Below are positions 25,017 to 32,224 of a stretch of 38,365 nucleotides of DNA, piece by piece. Every line of letters begins with the position of its first letter. Position 1 is the first letter of the stretch. This stretch comes from Candidatus Bathyarchaeota archaeon. Lineage in GTDB: Archaea > Thermoproteota > Bathyarchaeia > TCS64 > PIYN01. Where the stretch lies: positions 1 to 38,365 of the forward strand of contig PIYN01000010.1 in assembly GCA_003601775.1 (NCBI GenBank), read 5' to 3'. The notes beneath the pieces were generated by a model. The model did not search any database and had not been told where the DNA came from. It saw only the letters and a program-made list of their open reading frames with translations. The position numbers and the translations under genes were made by a program.

Positions 25017-26078
25017 TCACCAGTCGAACTCGACGAATCTCAGCATCCTGAGGGTGTCGAGGATTCCCTCGCAGTAGGAGACCGAGGAGAGGGCGGAGGC
25101 CTTCCTCCCCTCCTCCAAGTAGTACTTCGCGTCCCTCAGGTACATCTCAGCGTACCCCAATATCTCCCTTACCCCCTCCTCGTCTATGCTCCTGGGCAGG
25201 GAGGAGATCCTTAGTTCCCCAAAGACCTTCTCACAGCTCCTGATGTACTTCTCCGTCCGCGCCTCCAGGTCCTCCAGGTACCTCTCCCTACCCCTCAGGT
25301 CCTCCTCTCTGCACCCCGCGAAGAACTTGAGGGCCTCCTCCTCCAAGAAGTGGAGCCTCCCTGGGACGATGAGGACGTGGGGCGGGGGTCCGAAGTCCAT
25401 GTCTAAGAGACGCCTGACCCTCCCCCCCTTGATGGTCGCCGACTCCGAGCCGAGCCTCGCCGCCCCCACGGCCAGCGTCTCCTCCGTGAAGACCCCCTTA
25501 CACTCCTCCTCTTCTACCCCAAGTAGGAGTCTCATCGCCTCATTTACGGTCAGGTGTCGCCCGCCCTCGACGTCCAAGTCCAGGAGGAGGAGGGTGTGGA
25601 GGCCCCTCTCCAAGTTCTCCCCGAGGACTCGGTAGGGGGTGAGGGGGGGTATACCTCTCTGTGGCAGGGGCACGGTGACCGTCTTGCCGAAGCGGTAGAG
25701 GGATAGACCCGTCTCTGCGACGGCCGTGAGGATCGAGGAGCCGTGGATGACGCGGGTCTCTATGCCCCGCCTCTTCGCCTCGAGGAGGAGGGAGATATGG
25801 GTCGTCGCGGCGAGGCAGTCCCCCCCGACGAGGACGCCGACCCTCCGCTCCTCGGCCTCCCTGAGAACTCTCTCCGCCCCCTCCTCCAAGTCCCTCCTCC
25901 TCAGCGGGGTGACATCTCTCCCCAGGAGGCGGCTCAGCCTCTCCACATCCGTGTTGAGGAGCGTGGTGTAGAGCTCCGCGTAGAGGAGGTCGCATCTCCT
26001 CGCCTCCTCCAGGGCCCTGAGACTCATATCCCTCTCATCTGAGAGGCCCAGACTTATGAGGACCAGCCCCCCCATCAC
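25017..26078 (-). CDS. dphB: Diphthine synthase fused to a C-terminal DUF357-like domain
   Basis: DphB methylates the modified histidine of elongation factor 2 on the way to diphthamide. Residues 1 to about 260 match the tetrapyrrole-methylase-type fold of DphB: LISLGLSDERDMSLRALEEARRCDLLYAELYTT, VGVLVGGDCLAATTH, VIHGSSILTAVAETGLSLYRFGKT, and the later PHVLIVPGRLHFLEEEAL. Normal DphB is about 250-270 residues. Here about 80-90 more follow; SIDEEGVREILGYAEMYLRDAKYYLEEGRKASALSSVSYCEGILDTLRML matches the archaeal DUF357 pattern (helical; A-x-x-Y-x-x-DA-x-x-Y-x-E-x-G ... A-x-x-x-x-S-Y-x-E-G-x-L-D). The fusion is in frame with no stop. It overlaps rnp4 by 4 bp and is 4 bp from ribL. Confidence 0.9.
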   Translation of the reverse strand: MMGGLVLISLGLSDERDMSLRALEEARRCDLLYAELYTTLLNTDVERLSRLLGRDVTPLRRRDLEEGAERVLREAEERRVGVLVGGDCLAATTHISLLLEAKRRGIETRVIHGSSILTAVAETGLSLYRFGKTVTVPLPQRGIPPLTPYRVLGENLERGLHTLLLLDLDVEGGRHLTVNEAMRLLLGVEEEECKGVFTEETLAVGAARLGSESATIKGGRVRRLLDMDFGPPPHVLIVPGRLHFLEEEALKFFAGCREEDLRGRERYLEDLEARTEKYIRSCEKVFGELRISSLPRSIDEEGVREILGYAEMYLRDAKYYLEEGRKASALSSVSYCEGILDTLRMLRFVEFDW

Positions 26079-26386
26079 CCCTTCCTCCTGATGGGGTAGC
26101 GTGAGACCCTCCCACAGTTGAAGCAGGTCACGACGATATGGGGCTCCCTCCTCTGTCTCACCCTGACACGGCAGTTCACCCCCGGCCTCAGGAGGCTCTT
26201 ACAGTACTTGCATATCCTCCTCCTCAACTCCCTAGGGAGCTTGACCCTACACCTCATCGCTATCCTCCTCGCGAGGTCGATGTAGCGCTGGGCCCGCTCC
26301 GGGTTCTCCGGGAAGACCTCGTCGGCCAGCCTGAAGAGTATGTGAATCCTCTCAAGGGCGATCCGCCGCGTCTCCTCCCTCGACAT
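26075..26386 (-). CDS. rnp4: RNase P protein component 4 (Rpp21/Rpr2 family)
   Basis: A 103-residue subunit of archaeal RNase P, which trims the 5' leader from pre-tRNA; it binds the specificity domain of the RNase P RNA with Rpp29. The N-terminal helices (ETRRIALERIHILFRLADEVFPENPERAQRYIDLARRI) are followed by the zinc ribbon: CKYC, a third cysteine in VNCRVR, and CFNC, with RRREPHIVVTC between. The RNase P RNA gene is not in the window. It is the first gene of the operon rnp4-dphB-ribL. The ATG at 26386 is preceded by a short run of purines, and GTTAATTG at 26436-26443 could be the promoter. Confidence 0.94.
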   Translation of the reverse strand: MSREETRRIALERIHILFRLADEVFPENPERAQRYIDLARRIAMRCRVKLPRELRRRICKYCKSLLRPGVNCRVRVRQRREPHIVVTCFNCGRVSRYPIRRKG

Positions 26387-26477
26387 CTCAACTACCCTTT
26401 ACAGATGCTCCTCCCCTCAACCCTACACGCCTAACCCAATTAACCTTTCCCCACCTCCCCGAGAGCCCGGGAGAAGA

Positions 26478-26487
26478 CTTATAAATC
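26478..26487 (+). promoter_or_regulatory. TATA box of initiator tRNA-Met
   Basis: CTTATAAATC is centred about 30 bp before the first tRNA base. It is a strong, well-placed promoter for the tRNA gene. Confidence 0.7.
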
Positions 26488-26512
26488 GGCCTTTGAGGAT
26501 CATCTACCTTGG

Positions 26513-26590
26513 AGCGGGATGGGGCAGCCAGGTTAGCCCGTGGGGCTCATAACCCCAAGGTCGGAAGTTCAAATCTTCCTCCCGCTACCA
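26513..26590 (+). tRNA. Initiator tRNA-Met (anticodon CAT), CCA encoded
   Basis: The cloverleaf is complete: acceptor AGCGGGA pairs TCCCGCT, with the A1-U72 pair of archaeal initiators. The anticodon stem TGGGG/CCCCA has the three consecutive G-C pairs of initiators and encloses CTCATAA (anticodon CAT). The T arm is GGAAG-TTCAAAT-CTTCC. The discriminator is A and CCA is encoded (26588-26590). No intron. Confidence 0.96.
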
Positions 26591-26669
26591 CACCCTTCTA
26601 CGGGCGAAAGATGGTTAAAGAATAGGACCGGACTTAGTCATGCATCGATTATTGGTCCTTTCCCTTGGA

Positions 26670-26687
26670 CAGAATCTTTAAATTCTG
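26670..26687. promoter_or_regulatory. Inverted repeat upstream of the MFS gene, possible operator
   Basis: CAGAAT-CTTTAA-ATTCTG is a perfect 6-bp inverted repeat with an AT-rich centre, and two further outer G-C pairs follow a mismatch on each side. It lies 43 bp before GTG 26730 and about 10 bp upstream of the probable TATA box, a position where an activator or repressor dimer could act. It is too short and AT-centred to be a tRNA or terminator hairpin. Confidence 0.4.
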
Positions 26688-26697
26688 ACCCTCGAAT

Positions 26698-26706
26698 CAC
26701 TTTTAA
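26698..26706 (+). promoter_or_regulatory. TATA-like element of the MFS gene
   Basis: CACTTTTAAG is centred 27 bp before GTG 26730, so the mRNA is probably leaderless from that GTG. Confidence 0.55.
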
Positions 26707-26729
26707 GCCGGTTTAGAGACGTTTGGGGG

Positions 26730-28055
26730 GTGAGTGTCATGGGTGAGAGGGGTTATCTGAGGGTCGTGGCCCTTCTGACGGTTGCCTCCTTCGTCATCAA
26801 CCTTGGTTTCTCAGCCCTCTCCCCCATCTTCCCGTATCTCATTCTCGCCGTGAAGGGTATCCTGAGGGAGCTCCCGGAATTAACCTCGGGGGCTGTGGAG
26901 GCCCATCAGGGGGCTGTTGAGCTTGGGATGTTATCCGCGGCCTTTATGGCGATGAGGGCCCCCACGGCGGGCGTGGTGGGCTTTGTGAGCGATGCTATAG
27001 GGAAGAAGAAGACGATCCTCTTGGGGATGGGCCTCTATACGGCCTCCTACCTCGGCTTCATCTTCTCCAACAACCTCCAGCTTTTCATCCTCTTCCGAGG
27101 CGTCCAAGGCGTCGCGTCTGGGATGGTCTGGCCTGTGGCGGAGGCGCTCCTATCCGATGTCACACCCCGGTGGTCCAGGGGGAAGATGATCTCGGTCTAC
27201 TCCTCTTCCATGATGGTCGCTCAGGTGGTGGGCCCCGGTATCGGGGTCGGCGTATACAAACTGTATGTCTTCAGTCATGGTGGGGGAGACGTCATCTTAG
27301 CCTTGAAGATCCCCCTGCTCCTCCTCGTCCTCCTCTCCCTCATCTCCCTCCTCACCCTCCTCCTACTCCCCTCTCATCGAGGAGGGACGGATGTCAGGAG
27401 GAGTGGCTTCAGGGAGGTATTCAAGATGTTGGGGGAGATGCCCGGCTACGTCCTCAGGAGTCTCAGGGTGATCTATGTGAATGGATTCATAAATGGGTTG
27501 GCGATGGGGATACTCCAGACCGTTGCGATCGTCTACATGATCGAGAAGGTAGCCAAGGACCCCTTCTTCATCGGCCTCTTCTTCTCCATCTTCTCCATCG
27601 TCGCCCTCCCAGCGACCTTCCTGGCGGGGTACCTCAGCGATCGATGGAGGAGGAGGAAGCCCTTCGTGGTCTTCGGATATGTTGTTGGAAGGTTCGCGTT
27701 CTTCTTGATCCCCCTAGTCACGAGCTATACTCTCCTCCTCGTCTTGGGGGCGATGCTGAGCCTCGTCTTCGCCTTCTCCTCCCCTGCGATGAGGGCCCTC
27801 CAGGCGGACCTCGCAGCGGATGGGGTGAGGGGCAGCATCTTCGGCCTGCAGCAGCTCTTCTTCAACTCTGGGACCTTTGTAGGCGCCCTTTTAGGAGGGT
27901 ACATCACCAAGGTCTTCGCCGAGAAGATGGTCAACCTACTTGGATACCTCCTCACGGGCTATATAGTCCCCTTCTGGATGGCGGGGTCTCTTGGGATATT
28001 GACCACGGTCCTCTTTGTCCTCTACGTTGAGGAGCGACGTGGATCTCCTTCCTAA
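26730..28055 (+). CDS. MFS transporter, 12 TM
   Basis: A 441-residue major facilitator permease of unknown substrate. Motif A copies are GFVSDAIGKKKTIL after TM2 and AGYLSDRWRRRKPF in the second half. Between the first and second helices there is a loop of about 30 residues (KGILRELPELTSGAVEAHQGAVELG), longer than usual and probably extracellular. The start is GTG 26730, supported by the TATA spacing; ATG 26739 is the alternative. The next gene, also an MFS, is convergent, 7 bp away. A possible operator lies upstream. Confidence 0.88.
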   Translation: MSVMGERGYLRVVALLTVASFVINLGFSALSPIFPYLILAVKGILRELPELTSGAVEAHQGAVELGMLSAAFMAMRAPTAGVVGFVSDAIGKKKTILLGMGLYTASYLGFIFSNNLQLFILFRGVQGVASGMVWPVAEALLSDVTPRWSRGKMISVYSSSMMVAQVVGPGIGVGVYKLYVFSHGGGDVILALKIPLLLLVLLSLISLLTLLLLPSHRGGTDVRRSGFREVFKMLGEMPGYVLRSLRVIYVNGFINGLAMGILQTVAIVYMIEKVAKDPFFIGLFFSIFSIVALPATFLAGYLSDRWRRRKPFVVFGYVVGRFAFFLIPLVTSYTLLLVLGAMLSLVFAFSSPAMRALQADLAADGVRGSIFGLQQLFFNSGTFVGALLGGYITKVFAEKMVNLLGYLLTGYIVPFWMAGSLGILTTVLFVLYVEERRGSPS

Positions 28056-28062
28056 GGGGCGG

Positions 28063-29400
28063 TTATAACTCCGGCCTCTCCGGCTCCTTCAAGAGGAAGA
28101 GGAGGATCGCGAGGCAGAGGGTCAGGGTGGCTGTGAGGAGGACCCATGGGGCCTCGGGGTTGAGGGTGTAGAGGTAGCCGCCGGAGAGGGAGCCCAGCGC
28201 GAGGGGGATGGAGAGGAGGAACCCCACGGCCGGTCCTCCGCCGCTCCATAGGACGTTGATCCTAATCATGCCCCTTCCCAGAGCCGCCATGACGCGTCCC
28301 CGCAGCTCCCTCGGGACCAGGTTCGCCAGGAGCGTCTGGCAGGCGGTGACGGAGAAGGCGTTCGCCAGGGAGATCACCAGGTAGATCACCAGGACCGTGT
28401 TGAAGTCCCTCGCATGGGGGAAGTAGAGGATGGGGAGGAGGAAGAGGAGGAAGGCCGCGGACATCGACCTCTTAGGTCCAACCCGATCCACGATGAGGCC
28501 TGCAGGTATGGATAGGAGCATGTTCAGGGCACCGGCGAGGAGGGTTATGAGGCCGTATTGGAGCTTGGAGATCCCTATCGCCTCCGTAGCGTAGACGACC
28601 CAGAAGGGGGACGTGACGGCGTCAGAGAAGAAGCTGAGGACGAGGATCGCCGTCAGGGAGGTGAGGCCCCTCGGCATCCACCGTAGGGTCTCCGCTATCC
28701 CCTTGTAGGAGTCGAGGAGGAGGCGGGGTATCTTCCTCGCGGTGAGTTCCACGGGGCTCTCCCTTGAGACGTCTATGGTCTCCCTGAGGAACTTCATCCT
28801 CAGTATCGTGACCACGAGGTTCGTCGCCATGAGGGAGAGGTAGAGGGCCCTCATCGCCGGGACGGTCCCATACTTCGTAACGAGGTAGCCGCCGATGTAA
28901 GGGGACGGGATCGCCAGGATCCCGGGGATCGCCATGGATACGGCGAAGCCTATCCCCCTCTGAGATGGCTTCAGGGAGTCGGCCGTGAGGGCTGAGAGGG
29001 CCGGGAAGGAGAAGGAGGCGAGGCCTCCCAGGAAGTTCCCGAGGGCTATGACCCTCCAGTCGGGGGCCAGGGCGAGGAGGAGATAGACGGCTGAGGAGAG
29101 GTAGCCGGATGTGACTATGATCCTGATCCTCCCCAACTTGTCGGTGAGGTATCCCGCTATGGGGAAGGTCAGGAGCATGGCGGTGAACCTGAGGGCCTGG
29201 ATGAGGCCGACCTGGGGCTTCGTAGCGTTGAGGGCGAGGGCGTAGAGGGGGACGAAGGGGAGGATCATCCTGAGGGCGAATATCCAGATGACATTCGTCA
29301 GGATGAGGACGAGGATGTTGCCCCTGAGGAAGTCGAGGGAGCCCACGTCGGAGGTCACTGCTCTACCTATAGGAGGGCCAGCACCTTTATCCTTTATCAT
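28063..29400 (-). CDS. MFS transporter, 12 TM
   Basis: A 445-residue major facilitator permease. Motif A copies are AGYLTDKLGRIRII and GLIVDRVGPKRSM. It resembles the MFS protein at 4774-6021 at its N-terminus (FLRGNILVLILTNVIWIFALRMILPFVPLYAL against FLKGNIGVMILTSGIWSLAGAMTWPFFSLYVL), so the two probably arose by duplication. The first 20 residues are polar and the true start may be later. It lies 22 bp after the SLC13 gene on the same strand and probably forms an operon with it, suggesting related substrates. Confidence 0.88.
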   Translation of the reverse strand: MIKDKGAGPPIGRAVTSDVGSLDFLRGNILVLILTNVIWIFALRMILPFVPLYALALNATKPQVGLIQALRFTAMLLTFPIAGYLTDKLGRIRIIVTSGYLSSAVYLLLALAPDWRVIALGNFLGGLASFSFPALSALTADSLKPSQRGIGFAVSMAIPGILAIPSPYIGGYLVTKYGTVPAMRALYLSLMATNLVVTILRMKFLRETIDVSRESPVELTARKIPRLLLDSYKGIAETLRWMPRGLTSLTAILVLSFFSDAVTSPFWVVYATEAIGISKLQYGLITLLAGALNMLLSIPAGLIVDRVGPKRSMSAAFLLFLLPILYFPHARDFNTVLVIYLVISLANAFSVTACQTLLANLVPRELRGRVMAALGRGMIRINVLWSGGGPAVGFLLSIPLALGSLSGGYLYTLNPEAPWVLLTATLTLCLAILLFLLKEPERPEL

Positions 29401-29422
29401 CCCGGGCAGGGCCGTCGCCTGC

Positions 29423-30883
29423 TCAGGCCTGGAGGAGGCCCAACAGCCTCCAGTAGGGCAGCCCTATCAGGAGGATGAGGAGGGCTGAGATGAGGCTTGT
29501 GAGGAGACCGTAGGCGATCATCTGTCTCTGGCTGAAGTACCCTGAGGAGTAGAAGACGATGTTCGGGATGGTGTTGACAGGGAGGATGACGGCGATGGGG
29601 GTGAGGAAGGCCACGGGTATGGCGACGGCCTGGGGCTGGAGGCCCTGGAGCCGGGTGAGGGAGATGATGAGGGGGATCATCACCGTCGCGTAGACGGTCG
29701 TGGAGGTGAAGGCGAGGTGGAGGAACATGGAGACGAGGACCGTGAGGGAGATGAAGGGGAGGGGCGGGAGGCGGGAGAGCCCGAGGTGATGGAAGAGGCT
29801 CAGGGCCACGGGGTCGAAGGCCCTCCAGTGGCCGACGGCCTTCGCCAGGAACATGCTCGCCGCGAAGAGGGCGATGGAGCCCCAAGGGACCTCCCCCGCG
29901 AAGCCGCCGATCCTCAGGACACCAACCCCTGGGAGGAAGAGGAGGAGGGAGAGGGCGAGGCTGATGAGGCCGGAGTTGAGACCGTGGAGCCCCTCCGTGA
30001 TCCAGAGGAGGAGGAAGAGGGAGAAGAGGGAGGCAACGAGCACCTCCCCCCGGCTTAGGGGGCCCAGCCCCCTCCTCAGGTCCCTGATGCGCTCCAGCGC
30101 CCCCGGGGTTGCCTCCACCTCGGGCCTGAACATCCACCTGCAGAGGAGCCAGGAGGCGGCGAGGAGGATGAGGGTGAGGGGGAGGGCCATCCTGAGCCAC
30201 CCAAGCCATCCGAGGTCGATGCCCGAGGCCGTCCGGATGTACTCGGCTGAGATGGGGTTAGGGACGGTCGCCGTGAGGAAGCCCGTGGAGCAGATGTTGT
30301 TCGCGGCCATGGACATCAACATCACCCCCGCCCCATACCTGCTCCGCCCCTTCTCGACCCCGAAGGCCTCGATGAGGCCGTTGCAGATGGGGAGGAGGAG
30401 GAAGGCCTTCGCCGTCGTCGAGGGAGAGAGAGGTGCGACGGCGAGGTTCGCGAGGGCGACGGAGAGGATGACCCTATCTGGGTTTCCGCCCAGGGCTGAG
30501 ACGATCCAGAGGGCAACCCTCTTGGCGAGGCCCGAGGTCTTCATCGCCTCCGCGAGGATGAAGCCCGAGACGATGATCCAGAGGCCGCTCCCCCCATAGG
30601 TGGAGAGTAGGGAGTCTATGAACTCCCCTGGGCTGAGGGAGACTTGGAAGAGGGAGAGGAGGGCTATGACGAGGATCGAGGAGAGGAGGTGGTGGCGTGG
30701 ATAGAGGCTCCAGAGGACGAGGGCGAGGAGGACGACGCCGAGGACCTGCCCCCTTATGGAGGAGGTCGCTGCGACCCAGAGGAAGACGACGAGGGTTAGA
30801 AGGGTCGCGGCGAGCTTAGCCCCCTCCTCCCGACCCAGCTCCCTCCCCGCCTGATCCACGAAGACGCCCCCAGATGCCTCCAA
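29423..30883 (-). CDS. SLC13/DASS family anion transporter, second copy
   Basis: A 486-residue permease with the inverted-repeat features of the divalent anion:sodium symporter family. The first-half motif region is LSPSTTAKAFLLLPICNGL with ANNICSTGFLTATVPNPISAEY; the second half has TSTTVYATVMIPLIISL and VILPVNTIPNIVFYSSGYFSQRQM. The SNT triplets of the first copy are replaced by STT-type triplets, which suggests a different substrate, as in the CitT/TtdT tartrate-citrate branch. About 12-13 helices are present. It is probably the first gene of an operon with the MFS gene downstream. The long minus-strand ORF 29397-30209 (proline-rich) is a shadow of it. Confidence 0.9.
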   Translation of the reverse strand: MEASGGVFVDQAGRELGREEGAKLAATLLTLVVFLWVAATSSIRGQVLGVVLLALVLWSLYPRHHLLSSILVIALLSLFQVSLSPGEFIDSLLSTYGGSGLWIIVSGFILAEAMKTSGLAKRVALWIVSALGGNPDRVILSVALANLAVAPLSPSTTAKAFLLLPICNGLIEAFGVEKGRSRYGAGVMLMSMAANNICSTGFLTATVPNPISAEYIRTASGIDLGWLGWLRMALPLTLILLAASWLLCRWMFRPEVEATPGALERIRDLRRGLGPLSRGEVLVASLFSLFLLLWITEGLHGLNSGLISLALSLLLFLPGVGVLRIGGFAGEVPWGSIALFAASMFLAKAVGHWRAFDPVALSLFHHLGLSRLPPLPFISLTVLVSMFLHLAFTSTTVYATVMIPLIISLTRLQGLQPQAVAIPVAFLTPIAVILPVNTIPNIVFYSSGYFSQRQMIAYGLLTSLISALLILLIGLPYWRLLGLLQA

Positions 30884-30915
30884 ACAGAAGATTCTTCCTA
30901 AACTATCTTTCCTAC

Positions 30916-30928
30916 ATATTTAAAATAT
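30916..30928. promoter_or_regulatory. Bidirectional TATA-like element
   Basis: ATATTTAAAATAT is nearly palindromic and lies between the divergent SLC13 gene (start 30883) and the small membrane protein (start 30960). It is about 38 bp from each start, so it could serve both directions. Confidence 0.5.
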
Positions 30929-30959
30929 AGATTAACCCTCTATTATTACGGGGCGGGAG

Positions 30960-31286
30960 ATGGAGCGGAGCAGGTTCTTCTACTTAGAGGCCTTCGCCTA
31001 CTTCCTCCTCATCCTCGGAACCTTGGGGGATCACCTCTCCACGATGATAGCCCTCCGTTTCCCCTACATCTACGAGACCAATCAGTTCGCCGTCTTCCTC
31101 ATGTCCAAGGGGCTCTGGCTCCCCTTCGACCTCATCCTCATAGCCCTTGGCATCGCCATACCCTACCTCATCCTCCGAGTCAAGAGGGGTGGGCCCTTCA
31201 GGGGTCTCCTCGCCTACCCCATCATCCTCGGGGCCATCAGACTGGGAGCCTGCCTCTGGAACCTCTCCCTGATTAGAGTTTACTGA
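30960..31286 (+). CDS. Small membrane protein, DUF5658-like
   Basis: A 108-residue protein with three to four hydrophobic helices and no known activity. The pattern LGTLGDHLSTMIALRFPYIYETNQFAVFLMSKG (a helix with D-x-x-S-T, then E-x-N) recalls small archaeal membrane proteins annotated as DUF5658. ATG 30960 directly follows GGGCGGGAG. It is single, divergent from the SLC13 gene and convergent with the nucleoside phosphorylase. Confidence 0.72.
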   Translation: MERSRFFYLEAFAYFLLILGTLGDHLSTMIALRFPYIYETNQFAVFLMSKGLWLPFDLILIALGIAIPYLILRVKRGGPFRGLLAYPIILGAIRLGACLWNLSLIRVY

Positions 31287-31313
31287 AGACGATACAGCTC
31301 CCTGCTCATTTAC

Positions 31314-32096
31314 TCAATCGTGTCTTAGCGGTGTGTCAGACCATCTTGGCCAGTTCTTCGCTAAGAGCTCAGAGACCCTCCTCTCCTTCTCCACCACCTC
31401 AGGGTCGTTAAAGGCCTCCCTCCATCTCCTCCCGTGTAACTCATCTGTGATTATTAACAGTGCCCCTGCCTCTACTCCCCTATACTCCGCGACTGAGAAG
31501 AGGGCTGAGCACTCCATCTCAACGGCGAGCACGCCCTGGGATGAGTACCTCACGACCTTGTCTCGGGTCTCCCTGAAGACCGCGTCGGTGGTCCATACTC
31601 CCCCCTCCTTGTAGGGGATCCCCTCCTCCTCAAGCAGCCCCTTGATCTTCCCCTTGACCTCCTCGGAGGGCTTCGCAGGGGCGTCGGGAGGGAGGTAGTG
31701 GTAACTCGTCCCCTCCTCCCTCACAGCGAAGGTCGGGACCAACACTCCCCCAAGACGGATATCCGGGGATATCGCGCCGGCCTCCCCGAGGATGACCAAC
31801 TCCCTGATGCGGCCGGCGATCAAGACCTCGACCAAGGCGACGGCCGCGGGCGAGCCGAAATAGGAGTGAAAGACCCCGAGGCCGTCCTCCGTGGCGAAGA
31901 AACTCCGTGCCCCGAGCAACCCCCCACGCCTCTCCAGTTCCACCTCTCCGACCGCCGCCCGCATCCAGTCATAGACCCTTTTGACGAAGACGACCACCCC
32001 AGACTTGGGAGACTCCCAATCCTCTGGGACGAAGAGTCCCGGGTCTATAATCGCGGTGCCCCTTGAATACCAGCCCCTCATACCCCAACGCTCCAT
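31314..32096 (-). CDS. Nucleoside phosphorylase, PNP/UDP family
   Basis: A 260-residue phosphorylase that splits nucleosides with phosphate to give a base and ribose 1-phosphate; uridine, inosine and related nucleosides are all possible. Family features are LVILGEAGAISPDIRLGGVLVPT (phosphate/ribose-binding GxAG-type loop), VWTTDAVFRET, and LAVEMECSALFSVAEYRGV, the purine/uridine phosphorylase signature with its ribose-binding Met-Glu. The closing IITDELHG holds the D-x-L element. TAAAATATCC, centred 23 bp upstream, suggests a leaderless ATG 32096 start; Met6 is an alternative. With AMP phosphorylase at the left edge it adds to nucleotide salvage, but the two genes are far apart. Confidence 0.88.
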   Translation of the reverse strand: MERWGMRGWYSRGTAIIDPGLFVPEDWESPKSGVVVFVKRVYDWMRAAVGEVELERRGGLLGARSFFATEDGLGVFHSYFGSPAAVALVEVLIAGRIRELVILGEAGAISPDIRLGGVLVPTFAVREEGTSYHYLPPDAPAKPSEEVKGKIKGLLEEEGIPYKEGGVWTTDAVFRETRDKVVRYSSQGVLAVEMECSALFSVAEYRGVEAGALLIITDELHGRRWREAFNDPEVVEKERRVSELLAKNWPRWSDTPLRHD

Positions 32097-32113
32097 AATA
32101 AAAACAGGGTGAA

Positions 32114-32123
32114 GGATATTTTA
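32114..32123 (-). promoter_or_regulatory. TATA box of the nucleoside phosphorylase gene
   Basis: TAAAATATCC on the minus strand is centred 23 bp before ATG 32096, so the leader is absent or very short. Confidence 0.55.
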
Positions 32124-32224
32124 CCATAGCCCTCCGCTGAACGCCCCTTCAAACCCGGAGTCCCAGGGACCTGATCCTGTAAATATGCTCTTTAAGGAAG
32201 AGGCCCCTTCGAGTTTGGCGATGT

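Noticed and set aside
29397-30209. 270-aa proline-rich ORF on the minus strand
   Set aside because: It is an alternate frame of the SLC13 gene on the same strand; the SLC13 frame has the helices and motifs.
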